Positions 45,576 to 52,673 of a stretch of DNA of 64,000 bases are shown here, piece by piece. Below the pieces are notes generated by a model, which searched no databases, was not told where the DNA came from, and was given only the letters and a program-made list of their open reading frames with translations. The position numbers and the translations under genes were made by a program. The stretch comes from SAR92 clade bacterium H455 (GTDB taxonomy: Bacteria; Pseudomonadota; Gammaproteobacteria; Pseudomonadales; Porticoccaceae): contig CP103416.1 in the NCBI GenBank assembly GCA_024802545.1, forward strand, positions 62,001-126,000, read 5' to 3'. Within the stretch, counting starts at the first letter, position 1; each line of letters begins with the position of its first letter.

Positions 45576-46136
45576 TTGACTGTCAGACAACGGGTTCGCA
45601 TTATCGCCGGCAAATGGCGCAGCCGCGTGCTCACATTTCCCAGTGTAGAAGGCCTGCGCCCCACCGGTGATCGTATTCGTGAAACATTGTTTAATTGGCT
45701 GGCACCCAATATCGCCGGAGCCAGCTGTCTGGATCTATTTAGTGGCTCTGGCGCACTCTGTTTCGAAGCGCTGTCTCGCGGTGCCGGAGACTGCTTGGCC
45801 CTTGAAAAAAGCCCAAAAGCCCTGGCAGCTCTCAACGAAAACAAGACTCTCTTCAACGCTGCGGAACTGACTCTGCGCCGAGCGGACACGGTTGCCTATT
45901 TGAGCAATAGTCCTGATAAGCCCTTCGATATTGTCTTTGTCGACCCCCCTTTTGATCTCAATGTTCTCACCGAAGTCTGCGCCCTACTGGAAAATAATCA
46001 CTGGCTAGCAGCATCTTGCCAGATTTACTGCGAGTTCTCGGCGCGACACAAAAGTTTCGCTCCACCACCCAATTGGCGCATCGAAAAAAGCAAAGCTGCT
46101 GGCGGAGTAAACTATCTGCTTTACTCACGTATTTGA
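45576..46136 (+). CDS. rsmD: 16S rRNA (guanine(966)-N(2))-methyltransferase
   Basis: A 186-residue rRNA methyltransferase. RIIAGKWRSRVLTFP and LRPTGDRIRETLFNWL start the family pattern, the SAM motif is CLDLFSGSGALCFEALSRGA, and the catalytic motif is VDPPFD. The start is TTG at 45576, since AAGGAG stands 6 bp upstream (45564-45569) and the resulting N-terminus matches RsmD; a GTG at 45546 would add ten residues before that ribosome site. It is divergent from ftsY, as in many gammaproteobacteria, and followed by coaD. Confidence 0.95.
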   Translation: MTVRQRVRIIAGKWRSRVLTFPSVEGLRPTGDRIRETLFNWLAPNIAGASCLDLFSGSGALCFEALSRGAGDCLALEKSPKALAALNENKTLFNAAELTLRRADTVAYLSNSPDKPFDIVFVDPPFDLNVLTEVCALLENNHWLAASCQIYCEFSARHKSFAPPPNWRIEKSKAAGGVNYLLYSRI

Positions 46137-46158
46137 GCCTGAGGCTTTATTTAAGTAA

Positions 46159-46674
<516 letters not shown>

Positions 46675-46709
46675 GCCAATAAATTAGAAGGCCCTAAATC
46701 TTAGATTGC

Positions 46710-47516
46710 TCAGCGCTGGCAGGCTGGGCAAAACACCGAACTGCGCTGACCCAAACGAATGTCTTTTAAAGGTTTGGCGCAGGTAACACAGGGCTGACCA
46801 CCGCGACCGTAGACCATCAGTGTCTGCTGGAAATATCCCGGCTCGCCATTACCGTTAACAAAATCCCGCAATGTAGTGCCGCCCTGAGTAATCGCGCTGG
46901 TTAAGACCTCTTTAATATGCACCGTCAGCTGCTCGTAGCGCTTCAATGAAACTCTCCCCGCAGCTCGATCAGGTCGAATACCACCGCGAAACAATGCCTC
47001 GGAAGCATAGATATTACCCACACCAACTACTGTGCGATTATCCATTATGAACGGCTTAATCGCCATTTTACGCTTGCGAGATAGCTCAAACAGGCGCTTG
47101 CCGGTGAACTCATCGGTGAGCGGTTCGGGCCCCAAATGGTCCAATTGAGGAAAGCCGCTATCTGACCAGAGCCAGGCACCAAAGCGACGGGGGTCGTGAT
47201 AGCGCAGACAGACGCCATTAGTCATCAGCATTTCTATATGATCGTGCTTGCGTCGCGGTGCCGCCCTATCCACCAGACGCAGGCTGCCGCTCATACCCAA
47301 ATGAATCATCATGGTGCCGCGCTCAAGCTCGACCAACAGGTACTTGGCGCGGCGAGTGATTGCCACAACCCGCTGCCCCTTAGCGAGCTCAGAGATACCT
47401 CGGGTCACGGGCCAGCGCAATGAACCATTGTGAACGCGTAGTTGGTCAATAAATTGATCTACAATGTGCGGAGCTACCCCACGAAGGGTAGTCTCTACTT
47501 CCGGTAATTCAGGCAT
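46710..47516 (-). CDS. mutM: Formamidopyrimidine-DNA glycosylase
   Basis: A 268-residue DNA repair enzyme that removes 8-oxoguanine. The N-terminus begins MPELPEVETT, with catalytic Pro2 and Glu3. KYLLVEL holds the conserved Lys, MIHLGMSGSLR follows, and GVGNIYASEALFRGGI precedes the helix-two-turn-helix part. The C-terminal zinc finger has four Cys in CVTCAKPL and FCPACQR. All expected residues are present. It is convergent with coaD, an arrangement common in related genomes. Confidence 0.97.
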   Translation of the reverse strand: MPELPEVETTLRGVAPHIVDQFIDQLRVHNGSLRWPVTRGISELAKGQRVVAITRRAKYLLVELERGTMMIHLGMSGSLRLVDRAAPRRKHDHIEMLMTNGVCLRYHDPRRFGAWLWSDSGFPQLDHLGPEPLTDEFTGKRLFELSRKRKMAIKPFIMDNRTVVGVGNIYASEALFRGGIRPDRAAGRVSLKRYEQLTVHIKEVLTSAITQGGTTLRDFVNGNGEPGYFQQTLMVYGRGGQPCVTCAKPLKDIRLGQRSSVFCPACQR

Positions 47517-47708
47517 ATATACCTATTATTTATCCAAGAGCGCAATGATGTTTTCCTTAATTACCATATTTCTGGCAAACTTAGGGAGTGTGTTGTCGGT
47601 AGAGTAAACCGGTTTGACACGCAGGGGTAGTGGCGCTAGCAATTCTGTCAGAAATCAGTAGAATGCGCGCTTCCATTAATATCAGAAATCTTTGAAGGTT
47701 CACATTAA

Positions 47709-48116
47709 ATGGCATTAGGAAGAAGACGTAAGGAAGAGGATGAGTCAGCAATCGATATGACGCCAATGCTCGACGTTGTATTTATCATGCTTATCTTTTT
47801 TATTGTGACGGCCTCATTCGTCAATGAGTCTGGGCTTGATGTCAATCGCCCACCGACCTCTGACGAGCCGCCACCAGAAACTGAAAACACCAACATTGTG
47901 TTTCGGGTATCCGAGAGCAATGAACTCACCTTTGAAGGACGTCGCATTGATGTGCGCGCAGTTCGAGCAAACGTAGAGCGCATGCACGCAGAGAAACCAG
48001 AGGCCAAGGTGATTGTAAGTGCTCACCCGAAGTCTAAGACTGAGATGTTTGTACTGATCTCTGACCAGGCTCGCGAAGCTGGGGTCTATGACGTGTCGTT
48101 GTCCACCGACGAATAG
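47709..48116 (+). CDS. exbD: ExbD/TolR family biopolymer transport protein
   Basis: A 135-residue inner-membrane protein. The membrane helix includes the key Asp: DMTPMLDVVFIMLIFFIVTASFV, residues about 16-38. A periplasmic ExbD/TolR domain follows, with VRANVERMHAEKPEAKVIVSA. Such proteins work with an ExbB/TolQ partner as a proton-driven stator for a TonB-like protein, but no exbB, tolQ or tonB is adjacent here. The closest tonB-like gene in the window is at 2500-3318. A strong terminator follows. Confidence 0.92.
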   Translation: MALGRRRKEEDESAIDMTPMLDVVFIMLIFFIVTASFVNESGLDVNRPPTSDEPPPETENTNIVFRVSESNELTFEGRRIDVRAVRANVERMHAEKPEAKVIVSAHPKSKTEMFVLISDQAREAGVYDVSLSTDE

Positions 48117-48138
48117 CAAAACAATCGCAGCAATCGAA

Positions 48139-48167
48139 AGCCCTGCAGGAATCTGTGGGGCTTTTTT
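48139..48167 (+). terminator. Intrinsic terminator after exbD
   Basis: AGCCCTGCAG pairs with CTGTGGGGCT (two wobble pairs) around GAAT, followed by six T. It lies 22 bp after the exbD stop. Confidence 0.9.
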
Positions 48168-48293
48168 GTGTCTACAGCTTTTACAAGTAAGTACAACTAG
48201 GCCGTGATACCCACTATTTTCTAAATCGATATTAGTGTGACAAGATGCCTTCATATACTCAGATAAAACAGACGGCAACCGGAGACTAAGTTA

Positions 48294-49253
48294 ATGGAGC
48301 AGACTGATTTACACCATGCTCAGCAGCAGATAAAACGTCTGGCCCAGGTGCTACCGAAGTTTGGCCCAGAGGCACAGGCCAACCTGCAATCAAACCCAGC
48401 CCTAAAACACTACCTCGACTTTTATCAATTGCCAGAACCCAGCGACAGATTGCAACTACTTGCCGGCAAACTTTTGCATGGCCAGCAGCAAACTCACCTT
48501 ATGCTGTGGAAGCCGCCGCAATCAAAAGGCACTGCCATAATAGTCCATGGCTATCTGGATCACACCGGCCTCTATGGCCATCTGATTCGCCTGCTACTGG
48601 AGCGCCAGCTTACTGTTGTCTGCTTTGATTTGATTGGCCACGGTCTCTCCAGCGGCGAGCCCGCCTCCATAGACAGCTTCGAGCAATATGTGCAACAGCT
48701 CAATCAGGTGCTTGAGGCCACTGCCGATCTCTGCTCAAAACCACTACATGGGATTGGCCAAAGCACCGGTGGCGCCATTTTACTGAAGCAGCTTTTAAAT
48801 CAGAGCAACAACCATAATTACCCCTTTGCCAGCCTCAATTTACTCGCACCACTGGTGCAGCCAAGACTGTGGAAGATTGATCGCTGGCTATTTAAATTGA
48901 CTCGGCCCTTCAGGCCAACCATGAACAGAGTGTTTCGGAAAAATTCTCAGGATGCAGCATTTCTGCATTTCGTTCGCCATAGGGACCCCTTTCAGCCCCG
49001 CCGCTTACCGGCGGCCTGGGTGAGCGCCATGGCCAACTGGGTGGTGGAAATGGGTTGCAGCACTGAGAACCCGTTTGCCATCAATGTGATTCAGGGGGAC
49101 CAAGACAGCACCGTCGACTGGCGGCACAACATTAAAGTGCTGCAGGGTAAATTTCCCAATATGGAGTTGCAGGTGATTCAGGGGGCTGGGCACCATTTAG
49201 TCAATGAGGTGCCGGTGTTGCGGGAGGAAATTTTTGCCGCTTTAAAATTCTAG
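48294..49253 (+). CDS. Alpha/beta hydrolase, monoacylglycerol lipase-like (serine hydrolase)
   Basis: A 319-residue hydrolase. It shows HGYLDHTGLYGHLIRLL (oxyanion-side loop), FDLIGHGLSSGEP, the nucleophile elbow GIGQSTGGAILL with Ser, an Asp in QGDQDSTVDW and a His in GAGHHLVNE. This combination is that of the Hydrolase_4/monoacylglycerol lipase-like group. The substrate is unknown. No signal peptide is seen. The 3' end runs towards the convergent yciA gene, with a tandem-repeat stretch between. Confidence 0.9.
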   Translation: MEQTDLHHAQQQIKRLAQVLPKFGPEAQANLQSNPALKHYLDFYQLPEPSDRLQLLAGKLLHGQQQTHLMLWKPPQSKGTAIIVHGYLDHTGLYGHLIRLLLERQLTVVCFDLIGHGLSSGEPASIDSFEQYVQQLNQVLEATADLCSKPLHGIGQSTGGAILLKQLLNQSNNHNYPFASLNLLAPLVQPRLWKIDRWLFKLTRPFRPTMNRVFRKNSQDAAFLHFVRHRDPFQPRRLPAAWVSAMANWVVEMGCSTENPFAINVIQGDQDSTVDWRHNIKVLQGKFPNMELQVIQGAGHHLVNEVPVLREEIFAALKF

Positions 49254-49260
49254 CTATAGA

Positions 49261-49368
49261 GCTGTTGGCAGCTGTTGGTACTTTATTCCGCTGTGGGCAC
49301 CTCTTTACTAAGCTGTGGGCACTTTATTCCGCTGTCGGCACTTTACTACGCTGTTGGCACTTCTCTAG
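49261..49368. repeat. Imperfect tandem repeats of about 19 bp between two convergent genes
   Basis: Successive units begin with GCTGT at 49271, 49290, 49312, 49331 and 49350, with a shorter copy at 49261. The consensus is roughly GCTGTNGGCACTTTATTCC and the period is 19 bp (one unit is 22 bp). The last unit and a half run into the 3' end of yciA (stop at 49346-49348), so they encode the enzyme's last residues. Confidence 0.85.
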
Positions 49369-49735
49369 TATTGCCATCGCCGTCGATGGCAACAAAGACA
49401 AACTCCCCCTCGGTGACTTTGCACTGCTCTCCTTCACTGTCATCGTCGATCCAGGCTTCAATCAAAATACGAATTGAGCTGGTACCCACAGAGAGCGTCT
49501 GAGCATAACAGCCCACCACCGCACCCACAGGCACAGGGTTGAGAAACGACATACTGCTAATAGCCACAGTGGCAACACGCCCTTTACCAATTCGACCGGC
49601 CAGTATGGCGCCAGCTAAATCCATTTGGCTAAGTAGCCAACCACCAAAAATATCACCGTTGGCATTGGTCTCACGGGGCATGGCAATAGTCTGAGAGATT
49701 AACTTTCCCGACGGTCCTGGCGACTGAGTCTCCAT
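49346..49735 (-). CDS. yciA: Acyl-CoA thioesterase, YciA-like hotdog protein
   Basis: A 129-residue hotdog-fold thioesterase. It matches YciA: QTIAMPRETNANGDIFGGWLLSQMDLAGAI (catalytic Asp in the long helix), VATVAISSMSFLNPVPVGAVVGCYA and the central strands. It hydrolyses acyl-CoA of broad chain length. The C-terminal residues GNTREVPTA are encoded within the 19-bp tandem repeat array and are therefore less constrained. It is followed leftwards by the convergent hydrolase. Confidence 0.92.
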   Translation of the reverse strand: METQSPGPSGKLISQTIAMPRETNANGDIFGGWLLSQMDLAGAILAGRIGKGRVATVAISSMSFLNPVPVGAVVGCYAQTLSVGTSSIRILIEAWIDDDSEGEQCKVTEGEFVFVAIDGDGNTREVPTA

Positions 49736-49761
49736 AAATCTTACTTCCTTTGTCTTTCTAA

Positions 49762-51126
49762 TTAGTTATAAACCAACCCAGGCAACCAAGTTGCCAGCGC
49801 TGGCCACAGGGATAACATCAGCATTAAGAGTAGCTGGATACCAATAAAAGGGATAACCCCGCGATACATCTCTTTGGTCTCCACCGACGCCGGCGCAACG
49901 CCGCGCAGATAAAACAGGGCAAAGCCAAAGGGTGGGGTTAAAAAAGAGGTCTGCAGGTTTATGGCAATCATAATGCCCAACCATACCGGGTCTAATCCCA
50001 TGGCCAACAGCACCGGCCCGACAATGGGCACCACCACAAAGGTGATCTCAATAAAATCGAGGACAAAGCCCAGCACAAAGATCAGCAACATCACCAAAAT
50101 CGTTGCGCCCACTAGGCCACCTGGCAGTCCGGTCAAAAACTGCTCAACCATCTCTTCGCCACCAAAGCCCCGGAATACAAGAGAGAACACCGCAGCGCCA
50201 ATCAGAATCAAAAACACCATGGAGGTCACTTCGGTGGTGCTCTGAGCCACTTCCCGCAGCCTTCCAAAAGACAGCTGGCGTTTAAATAGCGCTAACAATG
50301 TGGCACCAAAGGCACCCACACCTGCAGCTTCAGTAGGGGTTGCCGCACCGGACAGAATCGAACCCAATACCGCTACAATCAATAGTATCGGCGGTAATAA
50401 ATTGAGCATGGCGCGGGATAGGCCATGTTGTGGCAGCGGCTCATCCCCCTCTTCCGGGGCTGCCGGTTTAATAAACAGAACCACATAGAGGCAATAGAGC
50501 AGCACCAGAATTACACCGGGAATAATCGCGCCGACAAACAGGTCGCCAATAGACACTACCTTGGGGGTGAATATGCCCATACTTAACTGCGCTTGCTGAT
50601 AGGCACTGGAGAGAATATCACCCAGTAATACCAGGGCAATGGACGGCGGAATAATCTGCCCCAATGTACCTGTGGCGCAGATAATGCCCGTGGCCTGAGA
50701 GGAGGAATAGCCACGCTTGAGCATGGTCGGCAGCGACATCAGCCCCATGGTTACTACGGTAGCGCCAACAATACCGGTGCTCGCCGCCAGCAGCGCGCCA
50801 ACCAAAACCACGGAAAGACCCAGCCCACTGCGAAAGCCTTTAAGCAGGTCCGCCATACTCTCCAGCAGATCTTCCGCCAGACGGGATTTCTCCAGCATCA
50901 CCCCCATAAAGACAAACAGCGGCACGGCAATCAGCGTGGTGTTTTTTATGGTGCCAAATAAGCGATTGGGCAGTGCGTGTAAAAACGCCATATCAAAGGT
51001 GCCGGTGGCAAAACCCACCAAGGCAAATATTAGCGCCGTGCCGGATAGGGACAGGGCCACGGGATAGCCCGCCATCAAGACCAGGCAGACCACCAAAAAC
51101 ATCAGTAGGGGAATGAACTCAACCAT
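49762..51126 (-). CDS. TRAP transporter large permease (DctM)
   Basis: A 454-residue membrane protein of the DctM/DedA-like TRAP-T family with about 12 hydrophobic segments. It shows LIAVPLFVFMGVMLEKSRLAEDLLESM, the TRAP-typical GIICATGTLGQIIPPSIALVLLGDIL, and LGFVLDFIEITFVVVPIVGPVLLAMGLDPVWLGIMIAINLQTSFLTPPFGFALFY split by loops. It pairs with the DctQ gene (TGATG junction at 51124-51128). No substrate-binding protein gene lies beside it, so the substrate cannot be inferred. Confidence 0.93.
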   Translation of the reverse strand: MVEFIPLLMFLVVCLVLMAGYPVALSLSGTALIFALVGFATGTFDMAFLHALPNRLFGTIKNTTLIAVPLFVFMGVMLEKSRLAEDLLESMADLLKGFRSGLGLSVVLVGALLAASTGIVGATVVTMGLMSLPTMLKRGYSSSQATGIICATGTLGQIIPPSIALVLLGDILSSAYQQAQLSMGIFTPKVVSIGDLFVGAIIPGVILVLLYCLYVVLFIKPAAPEEGDEPLPQHGLSRAMLNLLPPILLIVAVLGSILSGAATPTEAAGVGAFGATLLALFKRQLSFGRLREVAQSTTEVTSMVFLILIGAAVFSLVFRGFGGEEMVEQFLTGLPGGLVGATILVMLLIFVLGFVLDFIEITFVVVPIVGPVLLAMGLDPVWLGIMIAINLQTSFLTPPFGFALFYLRGVAPASVETKEMYRGVIPFIGIQLLLMLMLSLWPALATWLPGLVYN

Positions 51127-51686
51127 CAGATTAGCGGCTCTAAGTGATTAGTTTCTGCAGGCTGTTCTGCAACAGACTGTTTGCCCGTCAACACCAGCGC
51201 ACTTTTAAGAATTTCAGCCAGGCCCTGCAGTATTAACGTGGCCGGCATCAATAACAGCAGCGTCTTCAATAGATAGATACCCTGAATGCCACTGCGCTCC
51301 TCTGAGGTTTCGCCAATCGCCCAGCTAGCAGCAACATAGTCCCAGGAAAAGATAAAAATCAGCAAACTCACCGGCAGCAAAAAAAGCAGCCCGCCAACCA
51401 GATCCACTATCGCCTTTTTCTGAGGGGAAAACTCACGGTAGAAAATATCCACCCGCACATGACCACCGCGCTGCAGGGTGAAAGCGATGCCGAGCATAAA
51501 CACCAGCCCATGCATGTAGGTAATCGACTCCTGCAGGGCTATGGATCCGCTCTCAAAATAGTAGCGCAGCACCACAATCACCACCGTCATAGCAACCATA
51601 GCCAGACACAGCCACGAGATTGCGCGGCCAGTAATATCCGTAAAACGGTCAATACTGCGGATAATTAATAGCACCAGATCCACCAT
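51126..51686 (-). CDS. TRAP transporter small permease (DctQ)
   Basis: A 186-residue protein with four hydrophobic segments. The pattern WLCLAMVAMTVVIVVLRYYFESGSIALQE, GLVFMLGIAFTLQRGGHVRVDIFYREFS (GGHVRVDIFY is a TRAP DctQ hallmark) and SWAIGETSEERSG fits the TRAP small subunit. It overlaps the DctM start by one base. Upstream (51687-51946) there is no DctP gene before the divergent flagellar genes. Confidence 0.92.
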   Translation of the reverse strand: MVDLVLLIIRSIDRFTDITGRAISWLCLAMVAMTVVIVVLRYYFESGSIALQESITYMHGLVFMLGIAFTLQRGGHVRVDIFYREFSPQKKAIVDLVGGLLFLLPVSLLIFIFSWDYVAASWAIGETSEERSGIQGIYLLKTLLLLMPATLILQGLAEILKSALVLTGKQSVAEQPAETNHLEPLI

Positions 51687-51946
51687 GATAGAATTTCCAA
51701 ATTAAATCGCGACGCCGAGTATAGCGGGCTTCATCAGGGGTCGGAAGCACCAAGGAGTTTTTCTAGGGCCCAGAAAGTCTTGCCAGCTTGCTGAATAATA
51801 GCCTTGAAGAAATAAATCATTAAAGAAATTTCATAAGCTGCCGATTTTATAAGACGATGGGGTGAAAGCCCTCCTAAAGAAACACCAGTGCTAACTATTT
51901 CTGGACGACAACAAGTCGCCAAACCGGTCACTGGCGCAAAGCGATA
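51687..51946. promoter_or_regulatory. Region between the TRAP genes and flaG
   Basis: A 260-bp divergent gap. It carries a sigma-28 type promoter for flaG (51821-51847) and a leader of about 100 nt. A short open frame on the reverse strand (51734-51955) lacks a ribosome site and family similarity, and I do not accept it. Between 51915 and 51945 CAAACC and GGCGCAAAGC occur close together, but this does not complete a c-di-GMP riboswitch. Confidence 0.5.
51821..51847 (+). promoter_or_regulatory. Sigma-28 (FliA) type promoter upstream of flaG
   Basis: TAAA at 51821-51824, then exactly 15 bases, then GCCGATTT at 51840-51847. This matches the flagellar sigma-28 consensus TAAA-N15-GCCGATAA in the invariant parts. 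It would start transcription about 90-100 bp upstream of flaG. An independent match with the same spacing stands before the second flagellin gene. Confidence 0.8.
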
Positions 51947-52366
51947 ATGGTGCATGTTATGTCTGGAATAGAAGTCAACCTAAGAGCCCCCCAGCCGCAG
52001 AGCCCTAGTAGCGGCCAAGTTGAGCCACGCATCGCGAAACCTGCGCCAGCGGAAATAAAGACTGCGCCAACAGTGTCCGTTAAAGAGCTGAATATCGAGG
52101 CCACCGCTCGCCGAGATGGCGTGGCTGATCAGATGACTAAAACTGTTGAAGACATCAAGTCAGCCGTTGAAACGCTCAATTCGACGATGAAAAAAATTCC
52201 AACCTCTTTAGCGTTCTCGATTGATTCTGCATCCAACAGAGTTGTGGTTCAGGTCACCAATGAGGACACGGGTGAAATTGTCCGAACGTTACCCGGAGAC
52301 GCCGTTTTACAAATTGCCCGCAACCTGGAGTCACTCAAAGGCGTCCTGTTTGATGACTTGTATTAG
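51947..52366 (+). CDS. flaG: Flagellar protein FlaG
   Basis: A 139-residue protein (135 if ATG 51959 is used; neither start has a clear ribosome site). The first half (ISAPQP-type, Pro/Thr-rich, low complexity) is disordered. The C-terminal FlaG domain, about residues 75-139, shows TSLAFSIDSASNRVVVQVTNEDTGEIVRTLPGDAVLQ split by strands. FlaG is linked to flagellar filament length in several bacteria. It is followed after 307 bp by the first flagellin gene, the same order (flaG near fliC) found elsewhere. Confidence 0.85.
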   Translation: MVHVMSGIEVNLRAPQPQSPSSGQVEPRIAKPAPAEIKTAPTVSVKELNIEATARRDGVADQMTKTVEDIKSAVETLNSTMKKIPTSLAFSIDSASNRVVVQVTNEDTGEIVRTLPGDAVLQIARNLESLKGVLFDDLY

Positions 52367-52462
52367 ATATTTGTTAGATATGTATTAGACTGTGATCAAG
52401 AGTAGCGTCCATTAGGTAACTCAAAAATCCACGGGCCATACAGAGCCCTACCGCCATCGAAG

Positions 52463-52480
52463 CCGGCAAGTTTTTGCCGG
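52463..52480 (+). terminator. Hairpin downstream of flaG
   Basis: A perfect 7-bp stem (CCGGCAA/TTGCCGG) around GTTT, 97 bp after the flaG stop. The following GGCTACCCCCC has no T-run, so it may be an attenuator or an incomplete terminator. Confidence 0.45.
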
Positions 52481-52561
52481 GCTACCCCCCTTGTCTTTGC
52501 CGCTTTATCTAAATTCTTAGCCGCAAGTATCTAAGATACTGAAAATTAAATACTTTTATTT

Positions 52562-52578
52562 TTGGCACTATTTTTGCT
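52562..52578 (+). promoter_or_regulatory. Sigma-54 (RpoN) promoter of the first flagellin gene
   Basis: TTGGCAC-TATTT-TTGCT: GG at 52564-52565 and GC at 52576-52577 with the required 10 bases between, and the neighbouring TTGGCAC and TTGC exactly as in the consensus. This predicts control by RpoN and a flagellar activator (FleQ/FlrC-like). It lies about 96 bp before the start codon. Confidence 0.85.
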
Positions 52579-52673
52579 CTCCCTGAATCATATCCGTCTT
52601 TAAAGCGGGCAATTTAGAACTTTAACGGCAATCCTTTTGACTGGGTGCGTCTTAAATTTAGGAGCTGGCAACA

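Larger units (their letters stand above)
52367..52673. promoter_or_regulatory. Intergenic region flaG-fliC1
   Basis: A 307-bp gap. It holds a hairpin (CCGGCAA-GTTT-TTGCCGG at 52463-52480, no T-tail) that may end flaG, and a sigma-54 type promoter near 52562-52577, followed by an approximately 90-nt leader. TAGGAGCT precedes the flagellin start. Confidence 0.7.

Noticed and set aside
51734-51955. Reverse-strand ORF upstream of flaG
   Set aside because: No ribosome site and no family resemblance; it overlaps the flaG start region and the sigma-28 promoter, which are better supported.
51915-51960. Possible c-di-GMP-I (GEMM) riboswitch before flaG (CAAACC and GGCGCAAAGC)
   Set aside because: The second half of the motif (CUAA and AUAGC-GGGUUGCC parts) is missing, no GNRA loop is seen, and the start codon follows too closely.
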